A DNA stretch of 64,000 bases from Daucus carota subsp. sativus (Eukaryota > Streptophyta > Magnoliopsida > Apiales > Apiaceae). Location: NCBI RefSeq assembly GCF_001625215.2, contig NC_030381.2, positions 34,966,689-35,030,688 of the forward strand, written 5' to 3'. A model generated the notes under the pieces. The model was not told the origin of the DNA. It worked only from the letters and a program-made list of their open reading frames with translations, and did no database searches. Positions 10,322 to 20,639 of this stretch are shown one piece after another (positions within the stretch are counted from its first letter, which is position 1; each line of letters begins with the position of its first letter). The translations under genes and the position numbers were made by a program.

Positions 10322-10697
10322 AGGCGCGCCCACTTGCCGAGGAGAGTTTATTTTTATCATCATTCTGAAGGGCAGTGAGAGGTACTTTGTGTTTAGGGGG
10401 ACGCCCTTGAGCACGAGTAGATCTCATTGTTATGTTACGAAGGCCCTACCTTGTAGTCTAGGGAGTTGTCCTCCTTGGGAGGTAGAGGAAAGAAAAGAAG
10501 ACACCCTGGAGGGTCCTATCTCTGTAGTCCGGCGGGTTGTCCCTGTCGGGGAGTAGGAGAGTGTCCTTGCATTTGGGGTAAGCCCAAAGGGCTAGGCCTC
10601 ATCGTATTGGACCCCTTTCGGGAGGAAGATTCTAGAAGGGGAGGCCCAGCCCACGTGGGTCTCTTAGGAGAAAGAACTACGTAACGGCTTGATCCCC

Positions 10698-10705
10698 TAT
10701 AAATA
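10698..10705 (+). promoter_or_regulatory. LTR promoter TATA box
   Basis: CCCTATAAATAGGGG sits about 510 bp into the LTR, with the likely R region following. It would drive gag-pol from the 5' LTR copy. Confidence 0.65.
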
Positions 10706-10980
10706 GGGGTACGTAGGCAGATTGTAGGCATCGATCATTCTTGAGAGCTATTCCAGTTAGCAATCTAGAACCCTTTGCTTACAATTGCAGCCACCTCCAT
10801 AACAAACAATCAACCATCTCCTACATTCTCGCCAACAGAAATCTTGATTCACGCCGCGAACCTCATCTTTGTTAACCTACCAGTTTTCTCCGTTAACACT
10901 TAGCTTTCGAACGTGTTTCATTACGTGGTTGCTTACAATCTGACTCCTTAATTAGGCCTCCAATCAAAAATTCGAGCTGT

Positions 10981-11582
10981 CATTGGTTAGAACGAGACGT
11001 CGGAAAAGAATAGAACTAGTGAACTTCAACTAAGAGATTTGATTTAATCTTTCTGGTAACTTGATTGGGGAAGTGCAACGAAAATAACTTTTGAATTCGA
11101 GGATATTCTATTCAATTGAACGGAGACATTGTTGATATCTGATAATGGAGTAAATGTTTTTAGATGGATGGTCGGAAGAAAAACGAGGGTGCAGTTTAAG
11201 ACAATTACTACTGCAGTAGAGGGTTAGTTGATCACTTGATCCTCCAAATTATTATCGTAAAGGATGGAATAGCACCAATCACATTCCTTACTCCCTTGGT
11301 CTGTTTACATGTAACATATATATATGATAGTATAAACTGCAAATATAATTATACAAATACTTTTAAAATAATTACATTAATACATCAAATTTTTTATATA
11401 TAAACCAGTTAGAAAGATAATATTATATGAATAAATCTATTTAATTTTTATCTATAATGAAATGTACAGTACTATGAAAATATTTAACTCACAGGAAGAC
11501 TCCTATACTTTTTACTTTGGAAAAATCTCTCTTCTCCTAAAATTATTCTACCTAAAATTTTACTATTTAAAAAAAAAAAACA
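10981..11582. other. AT-rich intergenic DNA after the retrotransposon
   Basis: No gene seen. The first 280 bp may still belong to the LTR (base composition changes near 11280). The rest is low-complexity AT-rich sequence ending in a poly-A run. Confidence 0.5.
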
Positions 11583-12205
11583 TTGGACCGTTTGGTTGAG
11601 CTTAAGATAAGTGCTTCTTGCTTAAAGTAAAGAAGTGGAGAAGAAATGAGAAGCAAGTTAAGACTTATAAGTGATTAAAGTGTTTGGAAAATAAGTAGAA
11701 GTCGTAAAACAAAAGCTGGCATTCCTATCTTTTTATAAGTGCTTCTTGACTTTTACATTGGGCAAATTTAAAAAAAAAAGTGATTCTTTGTTTAAGTAAA
11801 GAAGTGGATTAAAAGTGAGAAGTAAATAAGTTAATAAAGTGTTTGGAAAAGAAGCAGAAGCTCTGAGAGAGAAGCTAGCATTCTCAGCTTTTTAGAAGTA
11901 CTTCTACTTATTTACACAAACGGGTCAAAAAAAATAAAGATCAGAAGCAGAAGCCGCTTCTGTTAAACAAACAGGGTCGGGTCTGTTTGGGAACCAGAAG
12001 CAGAAGTTGCTTCTGACTTCTGCTTTTCTTGACCTGTTTGTGTAAAGAAGTAGAAGCACTTTTAAGAAGCTGAGAATGCTAGCTTCCTTTTCGCACCTTC
12101 TACTTCTTTTCTAAACACTTTATTAACTTATTTACTTCTCATTTCTACTCCACTTCTTTAATTTAAGCAAGAAGTCACTTCTTTGAAGCTAATCCAAATG
12201 ACCAA
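11583..12205. mobile_element. Fold-back hAT-like MITE cluster (three arms)
   Basis: Two tandem arms (about 11583-11765 and 11770-11975) carry the same AGTAAAGAAGTGGA...AAGTGTTTGGAAAA...AAGCTAGCATTC blocks. A third arm (about 11978-12205) carries them inverted. The outer ends GGACCGTTTGG and CCAAATGACC are roughly complementary. A related arm lies at 47826-48051. No coding capacity. The RNA could form a hairpin of about 200 bp. Confidence 0.65.
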
Positions 12206-12360
12206 GTGTTTGTAACTTACAAATACACAAGCTGGGCGCTGGGCTTAAAAGCCCCGCCAAACACCCTCATTATGTTGGACTTACAGTGATAAAAGGTACT
12301 TTTAATAATAAATCAAATCCATCATAAACTGTATAATTGATGTGGCTACTGTATATAATT

Positions 12361-12569
12361 TTGATCCTTTTTTTTTTTAGATAAGCCAGTTCATAGATAA
12401 AGAAAGCCACTAGCCAGGAAACATCAAAGGGGGAGAACTGAGCCCTATTACTACTAAAACTAGACATGCAGCGCACTATTTTAGATCTGAAAACACAACT
12501 ACAACTGCTACTGGGCATCAAACGAGTAACCTAAATGTCCCAATCCAGATTGCCAATGTCATCAGTACC
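12361..12569 (-). mobile_element. Short retroposon with poly-A (SINE or truncated LINE)
   Basis: It is bounded by a 12-bp direct repeat CTGTATATAATT at 12349-12360 and 12570-12581. Near its left edge is a poly-T run, that is, a 3' poly-A on the minus strand. The length of about 209 bp fits a SINE or a 5'-truncated LINE; no diagnostic domain is visible. Confidence 0.55.
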
Positions 12570-12581
12570 CTGTATATAATT

Positions 12582-13011
12582 GATGTAGCTAATGTTTTGC
12601 AATACAAAAATACAAAAAACTCCATTAGAATTAACAAAATGATGATAGAGATGAGGACCCTAAAGACTAAAGAATGTTAATAATATACAGATGGGACTTC
12701 TAAGTATATCAAAGACAAACTTTTTGTTAAGATGCGTGCATTTCTATTGTTTGATTTCGCCAGGTGATATATTCAAATATTAACTTTTTGTCCCGGCATT
12801 TAAAACAATATAGACAACAAAAATAAACCTCAACATATCACTTAACAATATGTTGCAATCCAATAAAAAACGTTTGCCACACATTACAAATTATTCAACA
12901 AAATATAAAAATTCAAAGCTGTCTTAAACCATATCCGAGCAAATGTATGCAGAGAGATGGAACTGGTACAAATTATTTAATGAGCACATCACAGATGATA
13001 GTCCGTGATCA
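12582..13011. other. Intergenic and 3' flank of NDUFA8
   Basis: AT-rich sequence with no ORF of note. The part near 12900-13011 is probably the 3'UTR of the minus-strand NDUFA8 gene. Confidence 0.5.
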
Positions 13012-16000
13012 TTACAGTGGGCATACTTTCTCAAACTCCTTCTGTTCTTTGCGGCATAACTCAAACTCATCTGTATTGTAGTACATACAACCAGCATAAG
13101 AATCCATCTCCTTTGTGCAACTCTGATGTAGATCTTTTAGTCTGCATTACAGAAGTCACAAAATTCAGATCAACTAACTTTTACTGTTTATATATTTTTA
13201 AAATGTGGAGCATACATTTGTATTAGATATTAAAATAATAGATACTCCCTCTGTCTCAACCATTTCTTTATTCTTTCCTTTTTGGATGTCCCTTCCAATT
13301 TTTTACATTTCAAAACTAACCAAAAACTATAAAATTTTATAATATAAAAATTAACTACATCCACTACTCTCCTCCACTATAATCACTTTATACATCCCAC
13401 CTTTTACCCACTTTTCTTTCTCTTTCCCACTATTTTAAACATTTTTCTTAATCTCCGCACCCAATTCATTTGTAAACAAATGGGAGGAATGAAGAAAATA
13501 TAGAAAGAGAAGAAAAAGCAACTAATATGTATATGCACAAGAATTAAAAAAACTAAACCATACACCATAAAAACAATAAGATATTGAATAAATTTGCATC
13601 CAACAGCACCACCACGACACAACATTACAAAAAATATATATATATTATAGAAATACTCCACTCATTAACTGAATTATGTAGTAAATAAAGTCCTTTGTTC
13701 GTTCAAATTTTTCCATCTTTACCAAAATTACGATATTCAAATTCTATAAAATTGGATTTGTAACTTTTTCATTTTTTTTTCCAAAAATTTTGAAATAGCC
13801 CCCCAGGCCCCACCTGTCCTTTCCTAGGTCTGGCCATCCGGCTTTACAATTAATGCATTGTACCATATTCACTATCCCATAAAAGCAAAAGATTACTTCT
13901 AGATCCTAACTAGAAGGCAATAAATTTTTCATCAAGGACAAGGAGTTGGTGCTAGTGCAGGTCAAGGACATCAAGGAGATATGGGGTAACTATAAGATAT
14001 ATGATAAAGCTAGAAAGAGCAGGCACGATCGACGTTATACCAGGAGAAGTGAAGGGAGAACTAAATAAGAATAAAAAATGGCTAAATCAAACTCCTATCG
14101 AGGTGACACAAAGTTGTATCAATTATCGCAATATAGAGCTACTCCGCAGTCAGCACCATCAAATTATTGGATACTTCTTGAGATTATGTTGCCACGAGAA
14201 ATAGGATGACAAGAAACCACTTTGGTTTAATGCCAGGAGGTTGATAATTAAAACAATGCACCTCAAATGCCTCATGTAGAAGTGTTGTAAGCTTGGTAAG
14301 GACCTGAAAATACTGTTTATAGACCTAAGAAGGCATGATAGTGTACCACCTGAAGTCTTTGAGGAAGCTACAAGGATAGAAGGGTGTCATGTATGTAATT
14401 AGAGATATACAGAATATGTATGTACCACCTTTTATAAGAACCCCAATTAATGGAACATAATATCTACCAGAACTATAAGATGAGGCAAACTTGAAAATGG
14501 AACAGCGTACGCATTGTGTCTGCTGCAATATATAACTATACCCGTGAATCAAGATAAATTTACTTATAGACTTGCTCCTTTACAAATTTTATGTTCAAAA
14601 ATTAGCATCATACACATATCTATATAACATCTTGTGTATGTTGAGTATATTGCTAGCAGATTGCTTTCTAGTGGTTTTCAAGTAGATCACTACTGTCTAT
14701 ATAAGAATTTCTTGGCTCTTTCTATTGAAATTATAGGCATAAATCATAATTTAGCCCAAAAGAGAAACTTGAGAAGACCTTTTCTCACTCATCACACAAG
14801 TTAAAACACATTTCAGAATATTTGTTTAAAAGAGCATTTGATTTAATCAGCCAATATTTTGCACCCGTCTTCGGCCCTAATATTTCATATATAACAAAGT
14901 TATGGTGAAGGAATGCAGAAAACTCTTAGAACATCAAAATTTCATGATGAAGGAACAAGGAAAACACTTAATATAGGCTTTTTGACTTTTTAATCATCTC
15001 ATTTAAGACTGATGGAAGAGAACTTATAAATGGGCAGATAGACAAAGAGGTAACCGCAAAGAAAATAAAATAGAAGTAACTTATGCAGGAAATTGTATAC
15101 ATGTCCATAGCATGTTGGAGTCACCTGACAGAGTAGCTATTTATCCACTGCATAGTTTTTTTGTATATAGATAGAGTTCCACAGTTAGACAACATACACA
15201 CAGCAGTAGATTAGCATAGCTCAACCGTTTTTCTCACCTATGTTACTTGTATATAAACACTTGGTTGTAAAATTTGTTCATTCATTCAATACAATACAAA
15301 CACTTTACATTTTCTCTCATTTTCTCCACATTAGATAGATTGCTTGTGTATAAGTTCAAGTGTTCAACATAGCACCACAAGAATTCTCATGGAATACATG
15401 GAAATTGTATACACATATATTGCACTTGCTCTTGTGATATTAGTATGTTAATATTTCAATAATCAAGTAGAGTGATGTTAAAATTTTTCATGTTTTTCAA
15501 ATGGAATCTAAAAAGGCAAAACCTAACTAAATAATTACCCATGACAGATTCATTCTTGGATTATGGATATTGCCTTGACAAAAAATACTTCAATTGCAGG
15601 ATAACCAAAGACCGTAAGAAAGAAAGAACAAATGAGATATATGTGCTTCTAAGACACCAACTAAAATTTAAACCGCTGGTCAAAATCATTCATATGTCTA
15701 ACCTGAAATACGCATACTAGTAAAAAAAAGGGAAAAACAGCATACCACAAACATTAAAACTCCAACCATCCCAAACAAAAGCATCTACAATTCAATACCT
15801 AATTAGTAATTATCCCATACTTCAATCACTGAAAATCAACAATAATCAGTGGCAGCAAGTATCATCCCAAATAACATTCATGTATTTAATTTCTCTAAGC
15901 ATAATCGAATATTATTCTCAAATGCCACGAAAACACTAATCATACATCAATCCACCAGTCTAAACATAATATAACACACAAAAACAAAATGCAGAAAGAC

Positions 16001-16200
16001 ATATATACTTACAATCCAAGAACACATCGAGTAACTTGTTGACCTTTATCGAGACACTTCTCGGGATTAGCGTCGCTCTTTTTGCACTTAAGGAACGCTA
16101 CATTAGCATCACGACACCTACTAGCTATATGTTTTGACGCCGCCATCAAAACAGCCGACGTCGGGATCGGATCTCCGGCAGCGTCCACTGTACTCGCCAT
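13012..16200 (-). CDS. NDUFA8: NADH dehydrogenase 1 alpha subcomplex subunit 8 (complex I, mitochondrial)
   Basis: Two coding exons, 16200-16013 and 13141-13012, joined TT|A across an intron of about 2.9 kb, encode 105 aa, the length usual for plant NDUFA8. The protein is a CHCH (twin cysteine) accessory subunit of mitochondrial complex I in the intermembrane space. Cysteine spacing is visible: two CX9C units in exon 1, one CX9C and one CX10C in exon 2. The conserved peptides NPEKCLDKG, VTRCVLGL and CMYYNTDEFELCRKEQ match the plant family as I know it. Donor GTAAGT (16012) and acceptor TAATGCAG (13142) are good sites. There is no cleavable presequence, as expected for Mia40 import substrates. 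A likely 5'UTR intron is listed separately. Confidence 0.95.
13142..16012 (-). other. Large NDUFA8 intron
   Basis: About 2.87 kb. It holds a Stowaway-type end at 13242-13262 (CTCCCTCTGTCTC), low-complexity AT-rich sequence and a solo LTR at 15113-15369. Short ORFs inside (for example 14001-14204) show no family resemblance. Confidence 0.7.
15113..15369 (+). mobile_element. Solo LTR, probably Ty1/copia, in the NDUFA8 intron
   Basis: A 257-bp segment starts TGTTGGAG and ends TTCAACA (TGTTG...CAACA inverted ends) and is flanked by the 5-bp duplication TAGCA at 15108-15112 and 15370-15374. A TATA-like TATATAAAC near 15250 and an ATTCAATACAATACAAAC stretch resemble the R/U5 of short copia LTRs. 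No internal domain remains, so it is a recombination product. Confidence 0.8.
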
Positions 16201-16208
16201 AACAATTC

Positions 16209-16331
16209 CTAATCACAATCATCGATGACAATTTTTCATTAGAATGACGAGAAATTGACTCAATTGCAACGCTTATAAGTTGAATTGGAGCAATTTGCAG
16301 TTGAAAAAGTTGAAATATGAAGGAAGTGTAC
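16209..16331 (-). other. 5'UTR intron of NDUFA8
   Basis: Minus-strand AAAG|GTACAC at 16332/16331 and GTGATTAG|GAATTG at 16209/16208, eight bases before the ATG, define a 123-bp intron. The upstream UTR exon would extend to about 16400. Confidence 0.5.
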
Positions 16332-16504
16332 CTTTCTTATGCTCGCTGAGAGTGGATTCAACTTCTAGGGCTCTTTCCGATGGGAAGAAATGCGGGTAAT
16401 TAACTTGCCTTGCCGAGTTGTTTTTGTTTTCTGTGTTTAGCTGATTTTATAAAAGTATAAAACAAATAAATCTCAAGCTGGATAATATTTAATTTTACTA
16501 AGTA

Positions 16505-17182
16505 CAGTGAAAACTCTATAAATTAATAATTTTGGGACCGGAGAAATTTATTAATTTAGAGAGTTATTAATTTATCAATAAATTAATAATTATTAATTTA
16601 AAGAATTTTCAACCGATTATCCTGTACGTACTAAACAAAAAAGCATATTGTATATAGATTAATATACCAAACAAAAAGTCAAATTAGTTTATGCCTCTTG
16701 GAATTACATTGCAGTGAACTTTGAGACTCAATGTAAATTAGTAACTATCGTGTTCATATGTACTGGAAATCAATAACTTTTGAAGTACTGTACAACAAAT
16801 GTAAACAAAAAGAATAAATGTGTTCAATATATTTTTAAACAAGTTTGGCATATAAAAATTAAATGAATATGTTAGAGTATTCAAATCATATTTCACAGGA
16901 TGCCTTCTCCTCTAAAAGGTGTTGTGAAATCTAAATGAAAAACAGACAAATATTGAATCATATTTCAATAGAGTATAATATATATTTTTCAGTTTCTATG
17001 AATTATTAATTTATAATTTTCTTGGGACCGAAAATTGCAAAGGGAATTCCTAAAAAATTATTATCTTTATTATTTTATCGAGTTTTTCAATTTTTTACAT
17101 TGGCCCAAGTCGGTACCGAACAAATTTATTATTTTAAAGAGTTTATTAATTTACCGAATATTAATTTAAAGAGTTTCTACTG
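16505..17182. mobile_element. Mariner-like non-autonomous element with TA duplication
   Basis: The left end CAGTGAAAACTCT...AAATTAATA (16505) and the right end ...TATTAATTTAAAGAGTTTCTACTG (17182) are imperfect inverted repeats, each flanked by TA (16503-16504, 17183-17184). Internal sequence is AT-rich with repeated GGGACCG blocks and no transposase. It lies just upstream of NDUFA8. Confidence 0.7.
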
Positions 17183-18235
17183 TAGTTGGTGACTATTCTT
17201 ATAAAATTATTTTGTTTCAAAGTATCACAAGTTTGAAGCAAACCCGTTAAAAATAAAATAAATGTCAACTACTTTTTATTACACCTCAGCCGCACAAAGA
17301 AGAGTTCGACTGAGTTTATGGCATATAATTTAACGTTATTCATGATTTAACGTGATTTATAGAGTTTAAAATATTTGTTTCAATAATTTTGACTTATTAT
17401 TGATTTATGAATCATTAAAAATATAATAATGAAAAATAAAAGTCAATTATGAGTAACTTATGACTTAGAAGTAAATTTTATCATAAGGAAAAAATCAAAA
17501 CAATTTAGTCACCGAAAAAAGTAACACAAACTAACTTTTGGCTTTAAGTTAGTTTCCAACTTATTTTTGACTTTAAGCCGTCTTCTGATTTATTACACAA
17601 ACAAACATTTTTCAGTTTAAAATCAAATATGACTTAAAGCCCGGACAGGCAAACAGACTCAATCGCTACACATTTTAATTACTTGATGTTCCGTCTGAAA
17701 TCGTTTCTATATAGTTTTCCATGAATAACGAGATTTTTATAAAATATGATTTCAGAAAATTATGTTTCAAACCTTTTTTAAATAAAATCTTAGCTAATAT
17801 ATTTTTATTTAAGAAAAAATTAAAATAAATTATTGAACTATATTTTATAGAGACACTTGCCGAGCCTCTCCGCCAAACATAAGCAAGCATGCATTCTAAT
17901 TATTGAACAACAGATACATGCCATTAGCTCCCATTAATCAAATTTCGCAGAATCTATATATATTGCTTTTGAATAGTTTCTTTCGAAGTGAATAAATCTT
18001 GAGATCTTTTAAGTTTCCTTTAAGGTAATATGCTTGTGACAATATAATGTCTACGACATTATACTTCTGCTGGGAAACAATGCAATCCCAAGTCACCAAA
18101 TATGATCTGTGCACAGACAGACTGTCACATGTTTGTTCTGAACATGTTCTGCCAAGAACTTAAATGGCTAAATGAATTATTATTCAAGAACAATTATCAA
18201 CTACTGCTGAGAAAAAATTCAAATTATCACTTGCA
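17183..18235. other. 3' flank of peroxidase A
   Basis: AT-rich. From about 17250 the sequence aligns by eye with the 3' flanks of peroxidases B (from about 21600) and C (from about 26140), so it is part of the duplicated unit. The hAT-like MITE present in B and C is missing here. Confidence 0.6.
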
Positions 18236-20530
18236 TTAGTTAACAACTCGGCAATTCTGCCTCACCTCGCCTTCACCTTCCGCAAGTGTTATTATTTCAC
18301 TCATTTTTTTCATTGATTGGGCAAACCTGGCAAAGAACACCTTAGGATTCTCTAAATCTTTAGCCATCTGTGCTGACTGTTGGTTGGTGAGTAATGCTGC
18401 ATCTGACAAAAATACGCCTTTATGTTCGTTTAGGATTTTAAAGTAATGACTGTCGAAAGAACCTGAACTTTCAGGATCCATTTCTACAGGTGTTGCAGGA
18501 ATTAAAGGATTTGGGCAGATATTTCGCAAGCTTTCTGCGTATTCTGGATCAAGTGAAGGGTCTGTATCGCCGCGCCCTGTGAAATTGTACAGTCTTCTGG
18601 ATAACAAAGCACATCTCGTCGTTCCAATTGTATGTGCTCCTGAAATGTACGCGACTAATGGCTCAGTATAGTTTTTTGCTCTATGTATCTTAAAGTTGTG
18701 CAGTATTATTTGAGTAACTATACTTTGCACAAGTGTATAATGTTGATTCTACCTGAAAGTGTTACAAGGTCCATCATGTCGAGGCCGTGACTTTGAAATT
18801 GGCTAAGAAGAGTTGTAAAATTAGAAAATGGCGAGGGCATGTCTGTTGTAGCTTCAGAGGAAAGGGAAACTCTTCCATCTTTCCTACCTGTGAAAACATT
18901 CCACATTGGCCTACGAAACTGCATTTTTAGTTCATCAATGTTATCAGGCATATCATATAAAAACATGTAAAATGTGATTGCTCGTGATTTTGAATTAACT
19001 GTCACAGGCATCTGATTTCTTACTTGGAAAGAGATGGCATCTCGTGCAGCTAATGCAAGAATATCTGCACATGACACAACTCCAGGGCACTCTTCTTCAA
19101 GTTTTGCCTTTATAGCGTCAATTAATTCATAACCAGATAAAGATCTGTTCGGTAATGCAGCCTTCTCATTGTCTTTCTTATTCACGTCAGTTGAATCCAA
19201 CAGTATTGATCCATCACAACCCTACACATGCATGCAAATACAATTGATCATCATAATTAAATTATGAGCCGCAAATATTAATTGTTGCAGAATATGATCC
19301 CCGTGAGCCTGAGTTCTCATGTCATGTTAAATGACCAATTCTCCCAAAACCTCAGGATGTTGGGAGTGTTGAGTGGGTTCAACCCAAGTCCCACATCGGA
19401 AACATAAAGAAGATTTATCTTGAATATAAGCAGCCAAAGAACTCCATTAGTATGAGGCCTTTTGGGAGGAGCCCGAAAGCAAATCCGTGCGGGCTTGGCC
19501 ACGGCCCAGAGCGGACAATATCATACTAATGCGGAGTTAATGGGTGTTGCGCGGCCCAACAAGTGGTATCAGAGCGAGGTTAAGAAGTTGATCCCGGGTT
19601 GCGGGCTGTAGTTGTGTGATGTGTGGGAGGCTCTCCAGCGAGGTTAAGAAGTTGATCCCGGGTTGCGGGCTGTAGTTGTGTGATGTGTGGGAGGCTCTCC
19701 AGCGAGGTTAAGAAGTTGATCCCGGGTTGCGGGCTGTAGTTGTGTGATGTGTGGGAGGCTCTACAGAACTGCGATTGGAGGTCTTGGACGGCTTGTGTCG
19801 AAAGTCTTTCCGACAAAGGTGGTCGGACGGCGTGTCCCGCAAGATGAGGAACCAGAACTGCGATTGGAGGTCTTGGACGGCTTGTGTCGAAAGTCTTTCC
19901 GACAAAGGTGGACGGCGTGTCCCGCAAGATGAGGAACCGATGAGGAGCGGCGGTATAAGGGCCGCAAGATGAGGAACCGATGAGGAGCGGCGGTATAAGG
20001 GTCACAAGATTGGTGGTTCTTGGATTGTGGGGAGATTGTTGAGTGGGTTCAACCCAAGTCCCACATCGGAAAGATAAAGAAGATTTATCTTGAATATAAG
20101 CAGCCAAAGAACTCCATTAGTATGAGGCCTTTTGGGAGGAGCCCGAAAGCAAATCCGTGCGGGCTTGGCCACGGCCCAGAGCGGATAATATCATACTAAT
20201 GCGGAGTTAATGGGTGTTGCGCGACCCAACAGGGAGAAGGCTTACCAGGATCGTATTATATTCTAACAGTATATGTAGAGATGCGTATTAGTATTTAAAA
20301 GTATATAAACATACCCTGACAAAGCAATCATGGTAATGAAGCCTCAACAGCTTAGCTGCAAAACTTGGGTCTTCTGCCACTTTCCTCCATGTAATATCTC
20401 TCACAATATCATCAACCGAATCGCAAGCCTTCTGATAGTACTTCATTTTCAGTAGCTTATTTCCATTGCAGACTATAACAGCATTGACTATTACAAGAGC
20501 AAGAAGCAAAAACAAGAAACTTGGCCTCAT
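18236..20530 (-). CDS. Class III peroxidase, tandem copy A
   Basis: Exons 20530-20315, 19221-19024, 18918-18753 and 18639-18236 encode 327 aa. Secreted haem peroxidases of this class oxidise phenolics with H2O2 in the wall or vacuole. The signal peptide covers about residues 1-23. The distal haem site is LLRLHYHDCFVRGCDGS across exons 1-2, followed by [15 protein letters not shown]; the proximal His lies in LSGAHTIG, split by intron 3. Eight cysteines for the four family disulphides are present. Exon lengths 216/198/166/404 fit the standard four-exon structure. Intron 1 (1,093 bp) contains a TRIM element. Intron 2 is 105 bp without in-frame stops, so retention would insert 35 residues. A TATATAAG box lies at 20627-20634. 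Confidence 0.95.
19367..20231. mobile_element. TRIM element in intron 1 of peroxidase A
   Basis: Two 195-bp LTRs (19367-19561 and 20037-20231) differ at three positions by eye. Both start TGTTGAGTGGG and end CCCAACA. The element is flanked by GGGAG (19362-19366 and 20232-20236). A primer site TGGTATCAGAGC (19564-19575), matching initiator tRNA-Met, follows the left LTR, and a purine-rich GGATTGTGGGGAGA precedes the right one. The 475-bp interior has no genuine coding capacity, typical of terminal-repeat retrotransposons in miniature. Copies B and C lack it. Confidence 0.93.
19574..20005. repeat. Tandem repeats inside the TRIM
   Basis: Three copies of a 64-bp unit start at 19574, 19638 and 19702. 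A unit of about 89 bp starting CAGAACTGCG repeats at 19764 and 19853. A shorter CGCAAGATGAGGAACC...TATAAGGG block is then duplicated (about 19922-20001). Several long frames here are read-through of these repeats, not genes. Confidence 0.9.
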
Positions 20531-20626
20531 TTTGTTCTTATGATTAACCAGTAAAGACTCTTCAAACAGAGAATGCTGCTGTGTATAAGCTAATTCGATG
20601 AATGAATTCAGACTTCATGCAAATTG

Positions 20627-20634
20627 CTTATATA
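20627..20634 (-). promoter_or_regulatory. TATA box of peroxidase A
   Basis: Minus-strand CCTATATAAGC, about 100 bp before the ATG. The same position in copy C is identical; copy B is altered. Confidence 0.6.
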
Positions 20635-20639
20635 GGCAT

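Larger units (their letters stand above)
6261..10330. repeat. Dispersed GGCGCGCC palindrome cluster (22 exact copies)
   Basis: Exact copies start at 6261, 6278, 6383, 6515, 6532, 6596, 6700, 6974, 7509, 7809, 7994, 8224, 8338, 8783, 9008, 9340, 9397, 9524, 9541, 10092, 10306 and 10323. One-base variants occur at 6950 (GGCGCACC), 7792 and 8512 (GACGCGCC). The motif falls in the spacer, in exons (in more than one reading frame), in introns, in the 5'UTR intron and in the 3' LTR. It is absent from gag-pol. An 8-bp site is expected about once per 65 kb in random DNA, and less often in AT-rich DNA. Confidence 0.95.
1..10980 (+). mobile_element. Ty3/gypsy LTR retrotransposon, TAT/Retand-like, 5' end off the window
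   Basis: A nearly full element is present: 3' part of the gag leader exon, gag-pol, a long pol-to-LTR region with an antisense gene, a polypurine tract and the 3' LTR. TAT placement rests on two RNase H domains in pol (a degenerate RT-linked one plus a second one with intact catalytic residues) and on the extra ORF between pol and the 3' LTR. The gag-pol frame has no stops or frameshifts, which suggests a young insertion. The 5' LTR and primer binding site lie before position 1. The 3' boundary is uncertain: the LTR starts with TG at 10190, but I could not fix the terminal CA because the matching 5' LTR is missing, so 10980 is an estimate. Confidence 0.85.
10190..10980 (+). repeat. 3' LTR (right end approximate)
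   Basis: It starts TGTTATATACG after the polypurine tract. It holds a TATA box (10698-10705), degenerate internal repeats of a GTAGTC...GGTTGTCC...GGGAG type (about 10450-10560), and two GGCGCGCC sites. The terminal CA and target duplication could not be identified without the 5' LTR. Confidence 0.65.

Noticed and set aside
12270-12521. 83-codon minus-strand frame
   Set aside because: It spans a short retroposon and its flanking duplication, including a poly-A run read as Lys. No gene evidence.
19564-19575. tRNA gene resemblance (TGGTATCAGAGC)
   Set aside because: This is the primer binding site of the TRIM, complementary to the tRNA 3' end, not a tRNA gene.
19574-19765. CRISPR-like regular repeats (64-bp period)
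   Set aside because: The units are contiguous without spacers and lie in a plant retroelement.
19580-20107. Long frames of 60-175 codons on both strands within the TRIM
   Set aside because: They are produced by the tandem repeats and LTR of the TRIM. The translations are repetitive and lack any domain.
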